NCBI RefSeq assembly: GCF_000613305.1 | Contig: NZ_BAIO01000061.1 | Coordinates: 1 to 9,483, forward strand | DNA from: Komagataeibacter kakiaceti JCM 25156 | GTDB lineage: Bacteria; Pseudomonadota; Alphaproteobacteria; Acetobacterales; Acetobacteraceae | Length of the DNA stretch: 9,483 nucleotides | Direction of reading: 5' to 3' | Shown: one piece after another, positions 1 through 7,280 of the stretch | How the letters are laid out: each line of letters starts with the position of its first letter | Position numbering within the stretch: position 1 is the first letter of the stretch | The notes under the pieces: generated by a model | Told to the model about the DNA's origin: nothing | Databases searched by the model: none | What the model saw: the letters and a program-made list of their open reading frames with translations, nothing else | Translations under genes and position numbers: made by a program

Positions 1-1370
1 CCGATGATTCGCCGGCACTCCATGCGGCGGACACGCTCGAAGCCGGGGCCGGACTGTGCGACCGGCAGGTTATCGCGCGTATTACGCGCGAGGGACCGGC
101 CATCATTACCCGCCTGACCGGTCTGGGCGTGGAATGGGACCGGCAGGCTGACGGAAGCCTGCAACTGGGGCTGGAGGCCGCGCATTCACGCCGCCGCATC
201 GTTCATGCGGGGGAGGACGCCACCGGGGCCATGATCATGCGCGCGCTGGTCACCCGCGTGCGCCAGACCCCGCGCATAACCGTGATCGAACATGCCCGCG
301 CGCGTGATGTCGTTGTTCATGATAACGCCATAACCGGCCTTCGGCTGGCCATTTCCGGGCATGAACTGACCCTGCCGACCTCGGCGGTCGTGCTGGCGAC
401 GGGCGGGGTCGGCAGCCTGTTTGCCGATACGACCAATCCCGCGGGTGCGACTGGCAGCGGCCTGGCCATCGCCGCCCGCGCGGGGGCGGTTCTGGGCAAT
501 ATGGAATTCGTGCAGTTCCACCCCACCGCCCTTTCCGCCGGAAAGGAAGGGCAGAGGCTATGCCTGATCAGCGAGGCCGTGCGCGGCGAAGGCGCCATTC
601 TGGTGGATGAGACCGGTGAGCGCTTCACCCACGAACTGGCCACGCGCGACACCGTATCGCGCGCCGTATGGCGGCATATGATGCAGGGACACAAGATATA
701 TCTTGATGCCCGCAAGGCGATAGGTGCTGATTTTCCCCATCATTTCCCGGCCATTTCGGCACTGTGCCTAGCCCATGAGGTCAATCCGGTCACGCAGCCC
801 ATCCCCATCCGGCCCGCCGCCCATTATCACATGGGCGGCGTGGTGGTGGACAGCCACGGGCGCACGGGTGTTGCGGGCCTGTGGGCGGCGGGGGAAGTGG
901 CCTGCACCGGCCTGCATGGGGCGAACCGGCTGGCCAGCAATTCCCTGCTTGAAGCGGCGGCGTTCGGTTCATGGATCGGGCAGGCCCTCGATGACCACGC
1001 GATACCCGCGCCACCTGCCGTCATGCCAGCTTCGGAAGGGAGCGTACCCCCCACCCCGTCACGGCCCTACCGCCAGATCATGAGCCGTTATGCGGGTGTC
1101 ATCCGCACGGGCGGCGGGCTGCATGAAGGGTTACGGCAGATATTGCCGGATATACGGACCGATACCGGAATGGTCTGTGCCGCCATCCTGTACGCGGCGC
1201 TCCAGCGGCATGAAAGCCGGGGGGCGCATTTTCGCAGCGATTTCCCCACACCCCTTGCTACTGGCACATCATCGGGTTTCACCCTGCCGGAACTGCGCGG
1301 ATGGATCGCCAGCACGGTGGAAACCGGCAGGACGCCCAGCCTTCCCGAACATGAGAGAACGCCCATATGA
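1..1370 (+). CDS. nadB: L-aspartate oxidase NadB, 5' partial
   Basis: FAD enzyme that oxidises L-aspartate to iminoaspartate, the first step of de novo NAD synthesis; NadA then makes quinolinate. The frame is open from base 3 with no start in the window, and the first codons (DDSPALHAADTL) already match the family. Roughly 60-70 N-terminal residues, including the FAD-binding GxGxxG loop, lie upstream; 455 residues are visible. Family motifs in order: FHPTAL (His codon at 519), RGEGAIL, RDTVSRAV (about 645), HYHMGGV (about 822), and GLHGANRLASNSLLE (Arg at 927). These carry the His and Arg residues conserved at the dicarboxylate site of the succinate dehydrogenase/aspartate oxidase family. The ATG at 129 is internal and is not the start. 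The stop overlaps the nadC start (ATGA), so the two are translationally coupled. The gene looks intact. Confidence 0.95.
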   Translation, partial: DDSPALHAADTLEAGAGLCDRQVIARITREGPAIITRLTGLGVEWDRQADGSLQLGLEAAHSRRRIVHAGEDATGAMIMRALVTRVRQTPRITVIEHARARDVVVHDNAITGLRLAISGHELTLPTSAVVLATGGVGSLFADTTNPAGATGSGLAIAARAGAVLGNMEFVQFHPTALSAGKEGQRLCLISEAVRGEGAILVDETGERFTHELATRDTVSRAVWRHMMQGHKIYLDARKAIGADFPHHFPAISALCLAHEVNPVTQPIPIRPAAHYHMGGVVVDSHGRTGVAGLWAAGEVACTGLHGANRLASNSLLEAAAFGSWIGQALDDHAIPAPPAVMPASEGSVPPTPSRPYRQIMSRYAGVIRTGGGLHEGLRQILPDIRTDTGMVCAAILYAALQRHESRGAHFRSDFPTPLATGTSSGFTLPELRGWIASTVETGRTPSLPEHERTPI

Positions 1371-2221
1371 TCCATCCCCTGCCCGACATCATGCTTGAAC
1401 CGCTTGTGCGCGCCGGGCTTCTGGAAGATCTGGGCCGCGCGGGCGACCTGACAACCGATGCCGTCATCGCGGATGCCGATGCGCCTGTACGGGCGGCTTT
1501 TGTCGCCCGGCAGGAAGGGGTGATCGCGGGTCTGGCCATGGCCCGGCTCTCCTTTGCGCTTATGGATCCGCGCATTGTGTTCGCGCCCCATGTTGCCGAT
1601 GGGCAGGCCGTCAGCGCCGGAACCCGTCTTGCCACGGTAACGGGACCAGCCCGTGGCATCCTGTCCGGGGAGCGGGTCGGGTTGAATTTCCTCTCGCATC
1701 TGAGCGGTATCGCCACCGCCACCGCGCAACTGGTTGATCTGGTGCGGCCTTACCACGCCAGCATCACCTGCACGCGCAAGACCATGCCCGGCCTGCGCGC
1801 CATCCAGAAATACGCGGTGCGCGCGGGTGGTGGCAGCAATCACCGCTTCGGGCTGGATGATGCCATCCTGATAAAGGATAATCATCTGGCCTTTGCTGGC
1901 GGCATCCGCCCCGCGGTTGAGCGCGCGCGCGCCACGGCGGGTCATCTGGTCCGCATCGAGCTTGAGGTGGATACGCTGGAGCAGTTGGCCGAAGGGCTGG
2001 AGGTGGGCGGGGTTGACGTCTTCCTACTCGATAACATGCCGCCGGACATGCTGCGCGACGCCGTGCAACTGGTGAACGGTCGCGCCATAACCGAGGCATC
2101 GGGCGGGATTACTCCTGAAACCGTCATGGCCGTGGCGCAGACCGGCGTTGACCTGATTTCACTCGGCTGGCTTACGCATACCGTGCGGATTCTGGATATC
2201 GGGCTGGATTACCAGCCCTGA
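1367..2221 (+). CDS. nadC: Quinolinate phosphoribosyltransferase (decarboxylating) NadC
   Basis: Converts quinolinate and PRPP to nicotinate mononucleotide, CO2 and pyrophosphate, completing the de novo branch begun by NadB. At 284 residues it has the usual length. Motifs in order: LLEDLGRAGDLTT (18-30), ERVGLNFLSHLSGIAT (102-117), TRKTMPGLR (136-144, basic substrate-binding segment), RAGGGSNHRFGL (152-163), LIKDNH (168-173), IELEVD (197-202), LLDNM (220-224) and EASGGI (243-248). The last four line the phosphoribosyl pocket in this family. The ATG overlaps the nadB stop by four bases, which fixes the start. No frame damage is visible. The paralogous modD lies about 640 bases downstream on the opposite strand, but the short TRKTMPGLR motif and the complete NadC motif set make this the true NadC. 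Confidence 0.96.
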   Translation: MIHPLPDIMLEPLVRAGLLEDLGRAGDLTTDAVIADADAPVRAAFVARQEGVIAGLAMARLSFALMDPRIVFAPHVADGQAVSAGTRLATVTGPARGILSGERVGLNFLSHLSGIATATAQLVDLVRPYHASITCTRKTMPGLRAIQKYAVRAGGGSNHRFGLDDAILIKDNHLAFAGGIRPAVERARATAGHLVRIELEVDTLEQLAEGLEVGGVDVFLLDNMPPDMLRDAVQLVNGRAITEASGGITPETVMAVAQTGVDLISLGWLTHTVRILDIGLDYQP

Positions 2222-2231
2222 CGCAGGGCTG
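2213..2231 (+). other. Hairpin spanning the nadC stop codon
   Basis: A perfect 8-bp inverted repeat, CAGCCCTG-acg-CAGGGCTG, with a 3-base loop; the TGA stop of nadC at 2219-2221 lies in the left arm and loop. No T-run follows, so it is not a classical intrinsic terminator. It may protect the 3' end of the nadBC mRNA from exonucleases. The repeat is read directly from the sequence; the role is inferred. Confidence 0.5.
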
Positions 2232-2414
2232 CGCAGGGATGACCCCCACGCCAGATCCAGATGCCGTCTTTTTTCAAAAATGTAGAGTTTTCTGAAGCTT
2301 TTTGAAAAACGCCACACCAGAAATTTCCCTGGAATTCGCGAAACGTCTTAAAGGCCATCCCTTGAAAGAAAAATGTCCCCACCCATGAAGCAACACGGGT
2401 GGGGACGTTTTCTT
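2222..2414. other. Convergent non-coding region between nadC and mop
   Basis: 193 bases without a plausible gene. It contains the hairpin right arm after the nadC stop, the A/T inverted repeat and the bidirectional terminator. It separates plus-strand NAD genes from the minus-strand molybdenum and nif genes. I see nothing else in it, including no attachment site or terminal repeat that would mark the island end. Confidence 0.7.
2270..2309. repeat. A/T-rich inverted repeat downstream of nadC
   Basis: TTTTTCAAAAA (2270-2280) is followed 18 bases later by its exact reverse complement TTTTTGAAAAA (2299-2309). Each arm is itself almost palindromic. The spacer contains TTTTCTGAAGC. It lies between nadC and the main terminator and contains no gene. 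From memory, similar TTTTTGAAAAA/TTTTTCAAAAA elements are common between genes in acetic acid bacteria, but this was not checked. It could be an extra weak terminator or a dispersed intergenic repeat. Confidence 0.45.
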
Positions 2415-2416
2415 TT
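2365..2416. terminator. Bidirectional intrinsic terminator between nadC and mop
   Basis: Perfect 10-bp GC-rich stem GTCCCCACCC (2375-2384) and GGGTGGGGAC (2397-2406) around a 12-base loop. The stem is extended by A-rich sequence on the left and GTTTTCTTTT on the right, so each strand has a stem followed by a T-rich tract. The mop stop codon (2415-2417) touches the right edge. It would stop nadBC transcripts on the plus strand and mop transcripts on the minus strand, and it marks the end of the nif-side block. Confidence 0.9.
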
Positions 2417-2618
2417 ACACGCCGACCATTACGTCAGACGCCTTGATAATGGCGGTTGCATGTTCACCCACCTTGAGCTTCATGTCCGCCACGGATTCAT
2501 TGGTGATGGAGGCCGTGATGATCTTGCCGCCAATATCGATGCTGACATGGGATGTCGTCGCACCCTTGATGATTTCGACAATCTTGCCAGCAATCTGGTT
2601 ACGCGCGCTGATTTTCAT
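2415..2618 (-). CDS. mop: Molbindin, single Mop domain (molybdate-binding protein)
   Basis: Small cytoplasmic molybdate-binding protein of the Mop/TOBE family; known members form hexamers that bind several molybdate ions, for storage or homeostasis. The 67-residue length is typical of single-domain molbindins. It starts MKISARNQIAGKI, the family's SARNQ-x-GK signature, and continues through GKIITASITNES to KVGEHATAIIKASDVMVG, both conserved. The start is supported by AAGGG upstream. Two 60-base blocks inside the gene are 55% and 50% GC, against about 70% in a sampled block of nadC, so its base composition differs from its neighbours. The gene ends against a strong terminator. It lies downstream of modD on the same strand, 236 bases away, and may use its own promoter in that AT-rich gap. 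In this setting it probably buffers Mo for FeMo-cofactor synthesis. The symbol follows the usual family name. Confidence 0.9.
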   Translation of the reverse strand: MKISARNQIAGKIVEIIKGATTSHVSIDIGGKIITASITNESVADMKLKVGEHATAIIKASDVMVGV

Positions 2619-2643
2619 TTTTTAACCCTTTCCAAGTATTTAT

Positions 2644-2674
2644 ATAATATCCTGAAATTCTGACCGGATATTAT
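2644..2674. promoter_or_regulatory. Inverted repeat just upstream of mop (possible operator or 5'-UTR stem)
   Basis: Perfect 9-bp arms ATAATATCC (2644-2652) and GGATATTAT (2666-2674) with a 13-base spacer, 26 bases upstream of the mop ATG. The TATATAATAT side overlaps sequence that could be a -10 element for mop. The position suits a repressor operator, for instance a ModE-type molybdate regulator, or a stem-loop in the mop leader. The spacer is longer than in the ModE sites I know, so the regulator is unassigned. Confidence 0.4.
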
Positions 2675-2721
2675 GCAAGCAGTTATCAATTACGTGCAGG
2701 TCACATTCTATCAATACAAAT

Positions 2722-2757
2722 TTCACAAAACAATTCATCTTCGATGAAATTTTGGAT
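2722..2757 (-). terminator. Weak terminator-like hairpin downstream of modD
   Basis: On the minus strand, TTCATC-GAA-GATGAA forms a perfect 6-bp stem with a 3-base loop (2734-2748), followed by TTGTTTTGT. It lies about 100 bases after the modD stop and could end the fixABCX-modD transcript before mop. The stem is short and AT-rich, so read-through into mop is also possible. Confidence 0.35.
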
Positions 2758-2759
2758 AC

Positions 2760-2836
2760 TTGATTCATGCGAAGTCCATAGCCTGTTGATAACAATAATT
2801 TATTTGAAAAATCACGATTAAATACAAATGAATCAA
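2760..2836. repeat. Long-spaced perfect 9-bp inverted repeat
   Basis: TTGATTCAT (2760-2768) and ATGAATCAA (2828-2836) are exact reverse complements separated by 59 AT-rich bases. The right arm ends 18 bases before the modD stop codon. It might be a pair of binding sites, or chance in AT-rich DNA; nothing here identifies a protein that binds it. Confidence 0.35.
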
Positions 2837-2854
2837 ATTTTCAGGCATGCCGTT

Positions 2855-3739
2855 TCAGGCCGGTCCGATCTCAACCTGCACGTCACGTGGTTTTGCCGCG
2901 TATGGCGCGGAGGTCACGATAATATCGGCGCCAGCTTTACATACTGGTCCACATTTCGGGCATTGATACCGCCCGCGGCCACAATGCGGGGGGACAGACC
3001 GGCGGCCGCCAGACTGGCGCGAAGCCGTGAAAGTTCTTCCGGTGTGAATTTTTCCAGTTGCAGGGCCTCGGCCCCCGCGCGGGCCGCCGCCATGGCGGTC
3101 TCCGCGTTGCAGACCTCGATCACGATCCGCCGTTCCGGCGCGTTGGCCCGTAATCTGGAAATTGCCTGATCCAGCCCGCCACATGGATCCATGAAGCAGA
3201 TGTTCCGCGAAGACAAGGATGGTGTCGGACAGTCCGGTGCGGTGCATGATCCCGCCACCGGCCTGAACCGCACGGACCGCCACGGCCCGTGTCAGCGGGG
3301 GGGCTTTGCGGGAACAGGCAATGGCCACACCGGCGGAAGGCGCATTGCCCCCTGCCCGCGCGGCCAGAACGATATCATTCGTTTCCGTCGCAATGCCCGC
3401 CGCCCATTCCAGCAGGGTCTGGGCCACTTTCCAGCCAAGATGCAGCGCCCCGGCGGAGCCGGACGCCCGGAGCAGAAGCTGCCCGGACGCCACACGTGTG
3501 CCGCTTCCGGTCACAATTTCAGCATCCGCCCCCAGGCGCGTCAGGAGTGCGGCCACATCTTCCGTGCAGCACACCACCTGCTCATGCCTGGCGGCAAAAG
3601 TCATGACCCCGGGATTCTTTCCGATACCCAGCGCCCGCGTCGTCAGATCGCCAAACGGCACATCTTCCGCCAGCAGCGTATCAAGCAGGGTATTGGTCAG
3701 CGGGGCCAGACATTCATCCGAACTTGAACAGGACGCCAT
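2855..3739 (-). pseudogene. modD: ModD, NadC-like phosphoribosyltransferase, with two compensating frameshifts
   Basis: ModD proteins are paralogues of NadC encoded with molybdate genes; their reaction is not settled. Numbering from the ATG at 3739: AEDVPFGDLTTR (24-35), WKVAQTLLEWAAGIAT (103-118), ACSRKAPPLTR (141-151, the counterpart of NadC TRKTMPGLR) and GLSDTILVFAEHLL (to 182). The family sequence then moves to another frame at about 3193, continuing MDPCGGLDQAISRL, ALQLEKFTPEEL and AAGGINARN. It returns to the first frame at about 2937 with KAGADIIVTSAPYAAKP to the C-terminus. One frame stays open throughout, but about 85 central residues in it are scrambled. The second site looks like one lost base in a Lys codon; the first is a net +1 or -2. 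A start at 3820 would add 27 unfamiliar residues inside fixX; the ATG at 3739 follows GAGGCGG and overlaps fixX by 26 bases. Either sequencing error or inactivation. Confidence 0.8.
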
Positions 3740-4001
3740 AACCGCCTCGCGGATAGTTCCATTCGATATCGCCCGACTTGGAGCAGACAATGCGGCAGGT
3801 TCCGCATTCCATGCATCCATCCGCCGTGATCTCGACCTGCCCCTGTTCGTTCTGGCTGTAGCAGCCCGCCGGACAGACCCGCGTCATGGCCACCAGCTCG
3901 CGTGAGGGAACCTCATGCGGGCGAACCTCGATATGCGGCCGCCCCACATCCACGACATATCTGTTCTGGAACAGACGGTTTTCTACCCGATCGTCGCTCA
4001 T
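3714..4001 (-). CDS. fixX: FixX, ferredoxin-like electron carrier of FixABCX
   Basis: Small Fe-S protein that works with FixC to carry electrons from the FixAB flavoprotein towards quinone in the nitrogenase electron-bifurcating complex. The chosen start gives 95 residues, the normal size. Cysteines at 43 and 47 (CPAGC) and in [12 protein letters not shown] (63, 66, 69, 73) match FixX; the latter is the cluster motif CxxCxxCxxxC. The C-terminus [10 protein letters not shown] is also typical. An ATG two codons upstream (4007) is possible, but the GAGGG ribosome site would be only one base from it. From the ATG at 4001 the spacing is about seven bases, and that ATG forms an ATGA overlap with the fixC stop. 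The 3' end overlaps modD. Intact. Confidence 0.93.
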   Translation of the reverse strand: MSDDRVENRLFQNRYVVDVGRPHIEVRPHEVPSRELVAMTRVCPAGCYSQNEQGQVEITADGCMECGTCRIVCSKSGDIEWNYPRGGYGVLFKFG

Positions 4002-5308
4002 CGCCATGCCCTCGCCAGTTTGAATGCATCCCCCAGCAGCCCGGTCAACCCACGGGCCTGCCGCGCACTACGCAGAATGTCGGATTCCTTGGACTTCTTG
4101 TCCTTCCCGTCCACACGGAACCATGTCTGTGCCGAGCGGTTCAGCAACCGCGGATACAGGTCCATGATATGGCGGCCCCCCTGTTCCAGCATCCGTGGCA
4201 CGTTCTTGTATTTCTTCATGTCCTTCATCACGAAGGAGTCTTCCAGCAGCTTGACGTAGGTCTGCAGGTTCTCACGCGAGCAGGTCATGCAGGAGCCAAG
4301 AATGTTGGCCACGACTTCCCCGGCCAGACGGCCGGTGGTCATCGCCAGGTTGGAGCCTTCACGATGCACCGCGTTGACGAAATGCCCCGCGTCCCCCACC
4401 ACAATCCAGCCATCCCCGACCAGTTCGGGCACGGCGCGGAAGCCGCCTTCGGGGATCAGGTGCGCGGCGTATTCCTTGATCTCGGAGCCTTCCAGCAGGG
4501 CCTTGATGCTGGGGTGGCTCTTGAAACGGTCAAGAATGCCGTGGGGTGTCGCCTCGCCACTTTTCGCGAACTCGCTGACCAGACACCCCACGCCCACCGA
4601 AATTGATTCCCGGTTGGTGTACAGGAAGGCGGTGCCGACCATACCGTCGGTAATCGTGCCCATGGCCTCGATCACCACGCCTTCCTCGCCCTTGAGGTTG
4701 AAGCGCGCGTCAATCACGTCCTGCGGCAGGAAGTGCATTTCCTTGACCGCCAGCGCCACATCCTCGGGGCGCAGTTCCCGGCGCAGTCCCGAACGCTGGC
4801 CGACAAGTCCGTTCACGCCTTCGGCCAGAACCACCACATCGGCAAAGATGCCGTTGCCGTCGCGGTCCGTCTGCACGCCGATGACGCGTTTGTTCTCATC
4901 GGTGATCAGGCTGGTGACCGTTGTCTCGAACAGGACAGTCACGCCCATCTCACGCACGCACCGGTTGAACCATTTATCAAACTGCGCGCGGATGATCGTG
5001 TAGCGGTTGGGCTTGTCCTCGTTATAGTCGTCGCTGCGATGGTGCATGCCGGTATGCCCGGCGTCGTCCATCATCCAGATCCGCTGTTCGATCACATGCC
5101 GCTCCAGCGGCGCTTCCTCGCGGAAGTCGGGGATGATCTTTTCCAGCGCATCGGAATACAGGATCGCGCCCTGCACGTTCTTGGAGCCGGAATACTCCCC
5201 GCGCTCGATCTGCAGAACCTTCAGGCCCCGCTGCGCCATGGTATAGGCCGCCGCATTACCTGACGGGCCCGCACCGACGACGATGGCGTCAAAATGCTCG
5301 TGAGTCAT
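3998..5308 (-). CDS. fixC: FixC, flavoprotein-quinone oxidoreductase subunit
   Basis: FAD protein of the ETF:quinone oxidoreductase family that, with FixX, takes electrons from FixAB and passes them to the membrane quinone pool while FixAB reduces ferredoxin or flavodoxin for nitrogenase. The 436 residues are full length. The N-terminal dinucleotide-binding loop is [13 protein letters not shown] (about 10-22), followed by the family segment [22 protein letters not shown] second FAD contact, [13 protein letters not shown], precedes [16 protein letters not shown]. No transmembrane span is evident, as expected for a peripheral protein. A GAGGAGAG ribosome site overlaps the fixB stop ten bases upstream of the ATG, and the last codon overlaps fixX, indicating one operon. 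Intact. Confidence 0.95.
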   Translation of the reverse strand: MTHEHFDAIVVGAGPSGNAAAYTMAQRGLKVLQIERGEYSGSKNVQGAILYSDALEKIIPDFREEAPLERHVIEQRIWMMDDAGHTGMHHRSDDYNEDKPNRYTIIRAQFDKWFNRCVREMGVTVLFETTVTSLITDENKRVIGVQTDRDGNGIFADVVVLAEGVNGLVGQRSGLRRELRPEDVALAVKEMHFLPQDVIDARFNLKGEEGVVIEAMGTITDGMVGTAFLYTNRESISVGVGCLVSEFAKSGEATPHGILDRFKSHPSIKALLEGSEIKEYAAHLIPEGGFRAVPELVGDGWIVVGDAGHFVNAVHREGSNLAMTTGRLAGEVVANILGSCMTCSRENLQTYVKLLEDSFVMKDMKKYKNVPRMLEQGGRHIMDLYPRLLNRSAQTWFRVDGKDKKSKESDILRSARQARGLTGLLGDAFKLARAWR

Positions 5309-5318
5309 CGCTCTCTCC

Positions 5319-6412
5319 TCAACCCGCCATCCGGTTTACGCTCAGGCGCTGCCTGAATGCACGGGTCAGTGCCGGCAGCAGCGTAATCGCGTCGGCCGTA
5401 ATGCCCACATGCGCGAAATCAAAAATCGGCGCGCGCGGGTCGGTATTGATCGCCACAATAAGATCCGCCCCTTCCACGCCAACGCGGTGCTGGATCGCAC
5501 CCGAAATACCGGCCGCGATATACAGCCGTGGCCGAATGGTCTTTCCGGTCTGGCCGATCTGGCGCTCCGCGGGGATCCAGCCTTTCTGCACCAGCGGGCG
5601 CGAACCACCCCAGTCCCCGCCCAGCGCATCGGCCAGATCACGGACAAGCTGCACGTTCTCGCTCGTGCGCAGCCCGATCCCACCTGCCACCACGATGTCG
5701 GCGAAGGCAAGCTGGGCGGCTTCATTCGCGGTATCGGGCAGGAAGTCGAGCACCTTGGTAATGATGTCTTCTTCCTTCAGGTCGACCTTGAAATCGACAA
5801 TGCGCCCGGTACGCCCTTCCTGCGCGACCGGCATCGCCATGACGCGGGGCCGGACGGTCGCCATCTGCGGGCGGTAGTTCAGCGTATGGATCGTGCACAG
5901 GAGCGACCCGCCGAATGTCGGCCGCGTGGCGGCAAGCGACCGTTCGCCATCGATTGCAAGCTCGGTGCAATCCGCCGTCAGGCCGGTCCTGAGGGTTGTC
6001 GCCACCGCGCCGGCCAGATCACGCCCCAGGACCGTGGCCCCCAGAAGCATGATTTCAGGCTGGTACTTTTCCACCAGCGCCGTCATGACCCGGGTGTAGG
6101 GTTCGTTACGGTAATCCGCCAGAACGGGATCATCAATGATGTAGCCAGATCGGCGCCATAGGAAAAAGTGGTCTTCGCCACATCTTCCAGCGCGTCATGC
6201 CCGCTTCCCGCGATGACGGCCGCCAGTTCGACTTCCAGCCTGTCGGCAAGCTTGCGGCCTTCCCCAAGCAGTTCCAGCGAGACGGGATGAATCCGGCCGT
6301 GTTCGAATTCGATAAAAACCCATACATGCTTGTAGGAGCGGAAATGTTCCGGCAGCTCCCGCTTCATGTTGGCGCGGCCGCTTCCTGCTGGCCGTGAAGT
6401 TTGATTACTCAT
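5319..6412 (-). pseudogene. fixB: FixB, ETF alpha-like subunit, with one frameshift
   Basis: Alpha subunit of the FixAB electron-transfer flavoprotein, the bifurcating half of FixABCX; it binds FAD. The N-terminal 90 residues (VWVFIEFEHGRIHPVSLELLGEGRKLADRLE to FSYGADLA) read from the ATG at 6412. The family sequence then continues one frame over at [20 protein letters not shown]. One base is missing in GATCTGGC-TACATC around 6143-6144; restoring it gives 364 residues, the normal length. The C-terminal FAD signature is intact: [18 protein letters not shown] through [16 protein letters not shown]. As written, translation from 6412 gives a 109-residue protein with about 19 wrong residues at its end. 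GAAGGAAAG precedes the start, and the gap to fixA is 13 bases. It is coded here as frameshifted, but sequencing error is quite possible. Confidence 0.88.
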
Positions 6413-6425
6413 GCCAGTCTTTCCT

Positions 6426-7280
6426 TCAGTGTCCGGCCGCCTGCCGGAGCAGATCGTCCTGCAATGCGGGCTGGCGGGTAAAGATCCGATCGATCAGCGC
6501 ATCCGCCATCGCGGCCGGGGACAGGTCCGTGGTGGGGACCATCTCGGCCGTTTCATCACGCGCGGTCGGGGCGAAGACTTTCTTGACGACCGTGGGCGAA
6601 CCACGCAGCCCGCACAGGCTGACATCGGGTATGCCCACGGTGGCGGCGTTCCACTGCACCACTTCGGCACGGGCCGCGCGCAGTGCGTCCGCCTGCGTTC
6701 CGCGCCGGATTTCGTTCGAGCCTTCCATCATCGTCACCATGACGGGCAGGCGTGAACGCAGGACCTGTACGCCATGGTCGCCACGGCGGCGGACCAGTAT
6801 CTGCCGGTCCGTCAGGTCCATGTCATCGATACCCGACACATAGGTCAGTTGCGACAGGCCCAGACGACGGGCGATACCGGGGCCAACCTGGGCGGTGTCG
6901 CCATCGATGGTCTGCTTACCGCAGAACACGATATCAGGCGCGCCCCAGGTCTCGCCCGCCTTGCGGATCAGGTTGGACAGCGCGTAGCTGGTCGCGAGCG
7001 TGTCGGACCCGGCGAAAACGCGGTCCGTCAGCAGGACGGCGCGGTCCGCCCCGTAGGTCAGGGCTTTGCGCAGGCTGTCCACGGCCATCGGCGGCCCCAT
7101 TGTCATCACCGTGACCTCACCGCCAAACCGGTCACGCAGGCGCAGCGCCTGTTCCAGCCCGAACAGATCGTAGGGGTTGATGATTGTCGGCACACCTTGC
7201 CGCATGATCGTATTGGTCACAGGGTGAACGCGGATCTGCCCGCTGTCCGGAACCTGTTTGATACAGACAAATATTTGCAT
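6426..7280 (-). CDS. fixA: FixA, ETF beta-like subunit
   Basis: Beta subunit of the FixAB electron-transfer flavoprotein; in characterised FixABCX the FixA FAD is the bifurcating site that takes a hydride from NADH. The 284 residues match the family. Motifs: MQIFVCIKQVPDSGQIRV at the start, INPYDLFGLEQALRLRD (about 38-54), FCGKQTIDGDTAQVGPGIAR in the nucleotide-binding core, and LPVMVTMMEGSNEIRRGT near the C-terminal third. The frame is open for 38 more codons upstream, but the start at 7280 is preferred: it follows GAGGGAG, begins at the conserved residues, and lies about 36 bases after the predicted sigma-54 transcription start near 7316. First gene of the fixABCX(-modD) unit. Intact. Confidence 0.95.
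   Translation of the reverse strand: MQIFVCIKQVPDSGQIRVHPVTNTIMRQGVPTIINPYDLFGLEQALRLRDRFGGEVTVMTMGPPMAVDSLRKALTYGADRAVLLTDRVFAGSDTLATSYALSNLIRKAGETWGAPDIVFCGKQTIDGDTAQVGPGIARRLGLSQLTYVSGIDDMDLTDRQILVRRRGDHGVQVLRSRLPVMVTMMEGSNEIRRGTQADALRAARAEVVQWNAATVGIPDVSLCGLRGSPTVVKKVFAPTARDETAEMVPTTDLSPAAMADALIDRIFTRQPALQDDLLRQAAGH

Larger units (their letters stand above)
2619..2854. other. AT-rich non-coding gap between mop and modD
   Basis: 236 bases without a convincing gene. Bases 2641-2820 are about 31% GC by direct count, far below the coding sequence around them. It holds the inverted repeat upstream of mop, a weak terminator-like hairpin at 2722-2757 and a long-spaced inverted repeat at 2760-2836. 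The mop promoter should be here. TATTAT-like -10 candidates exist, but I could not pair one with a good -35, and I found no sigma-54 element. Confidence 0.7.

Noticed and set aside
1088..1945. 285-codon minus-strand open frame over nadB and nadC
   Set aside because: A shadow of two clear coding sequences, with no family motif of its own.
2786..2799. FNR/FixK-like box TTGATAACAATAAT in the modD-mop gap
   Set aside because: Only the left half matches TTGAT-N4-ATCAA; the right half has several mismatches and such AT-rich partial matches are expected by chance.
3740..3820. Longer modD start at 3820
   Set aside because: The 27 extra residues lie wholly inside fixX and have no family similarity; the ATG at 3739 has a plausible ribosome site.
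3191..4606. Long plus-strand open frames opposite modD and fixC
   Set aside because: They are antisense frames kept open by high GC at third codon positions; their products look like no family, while the minus-strand genes are well-known proteins.
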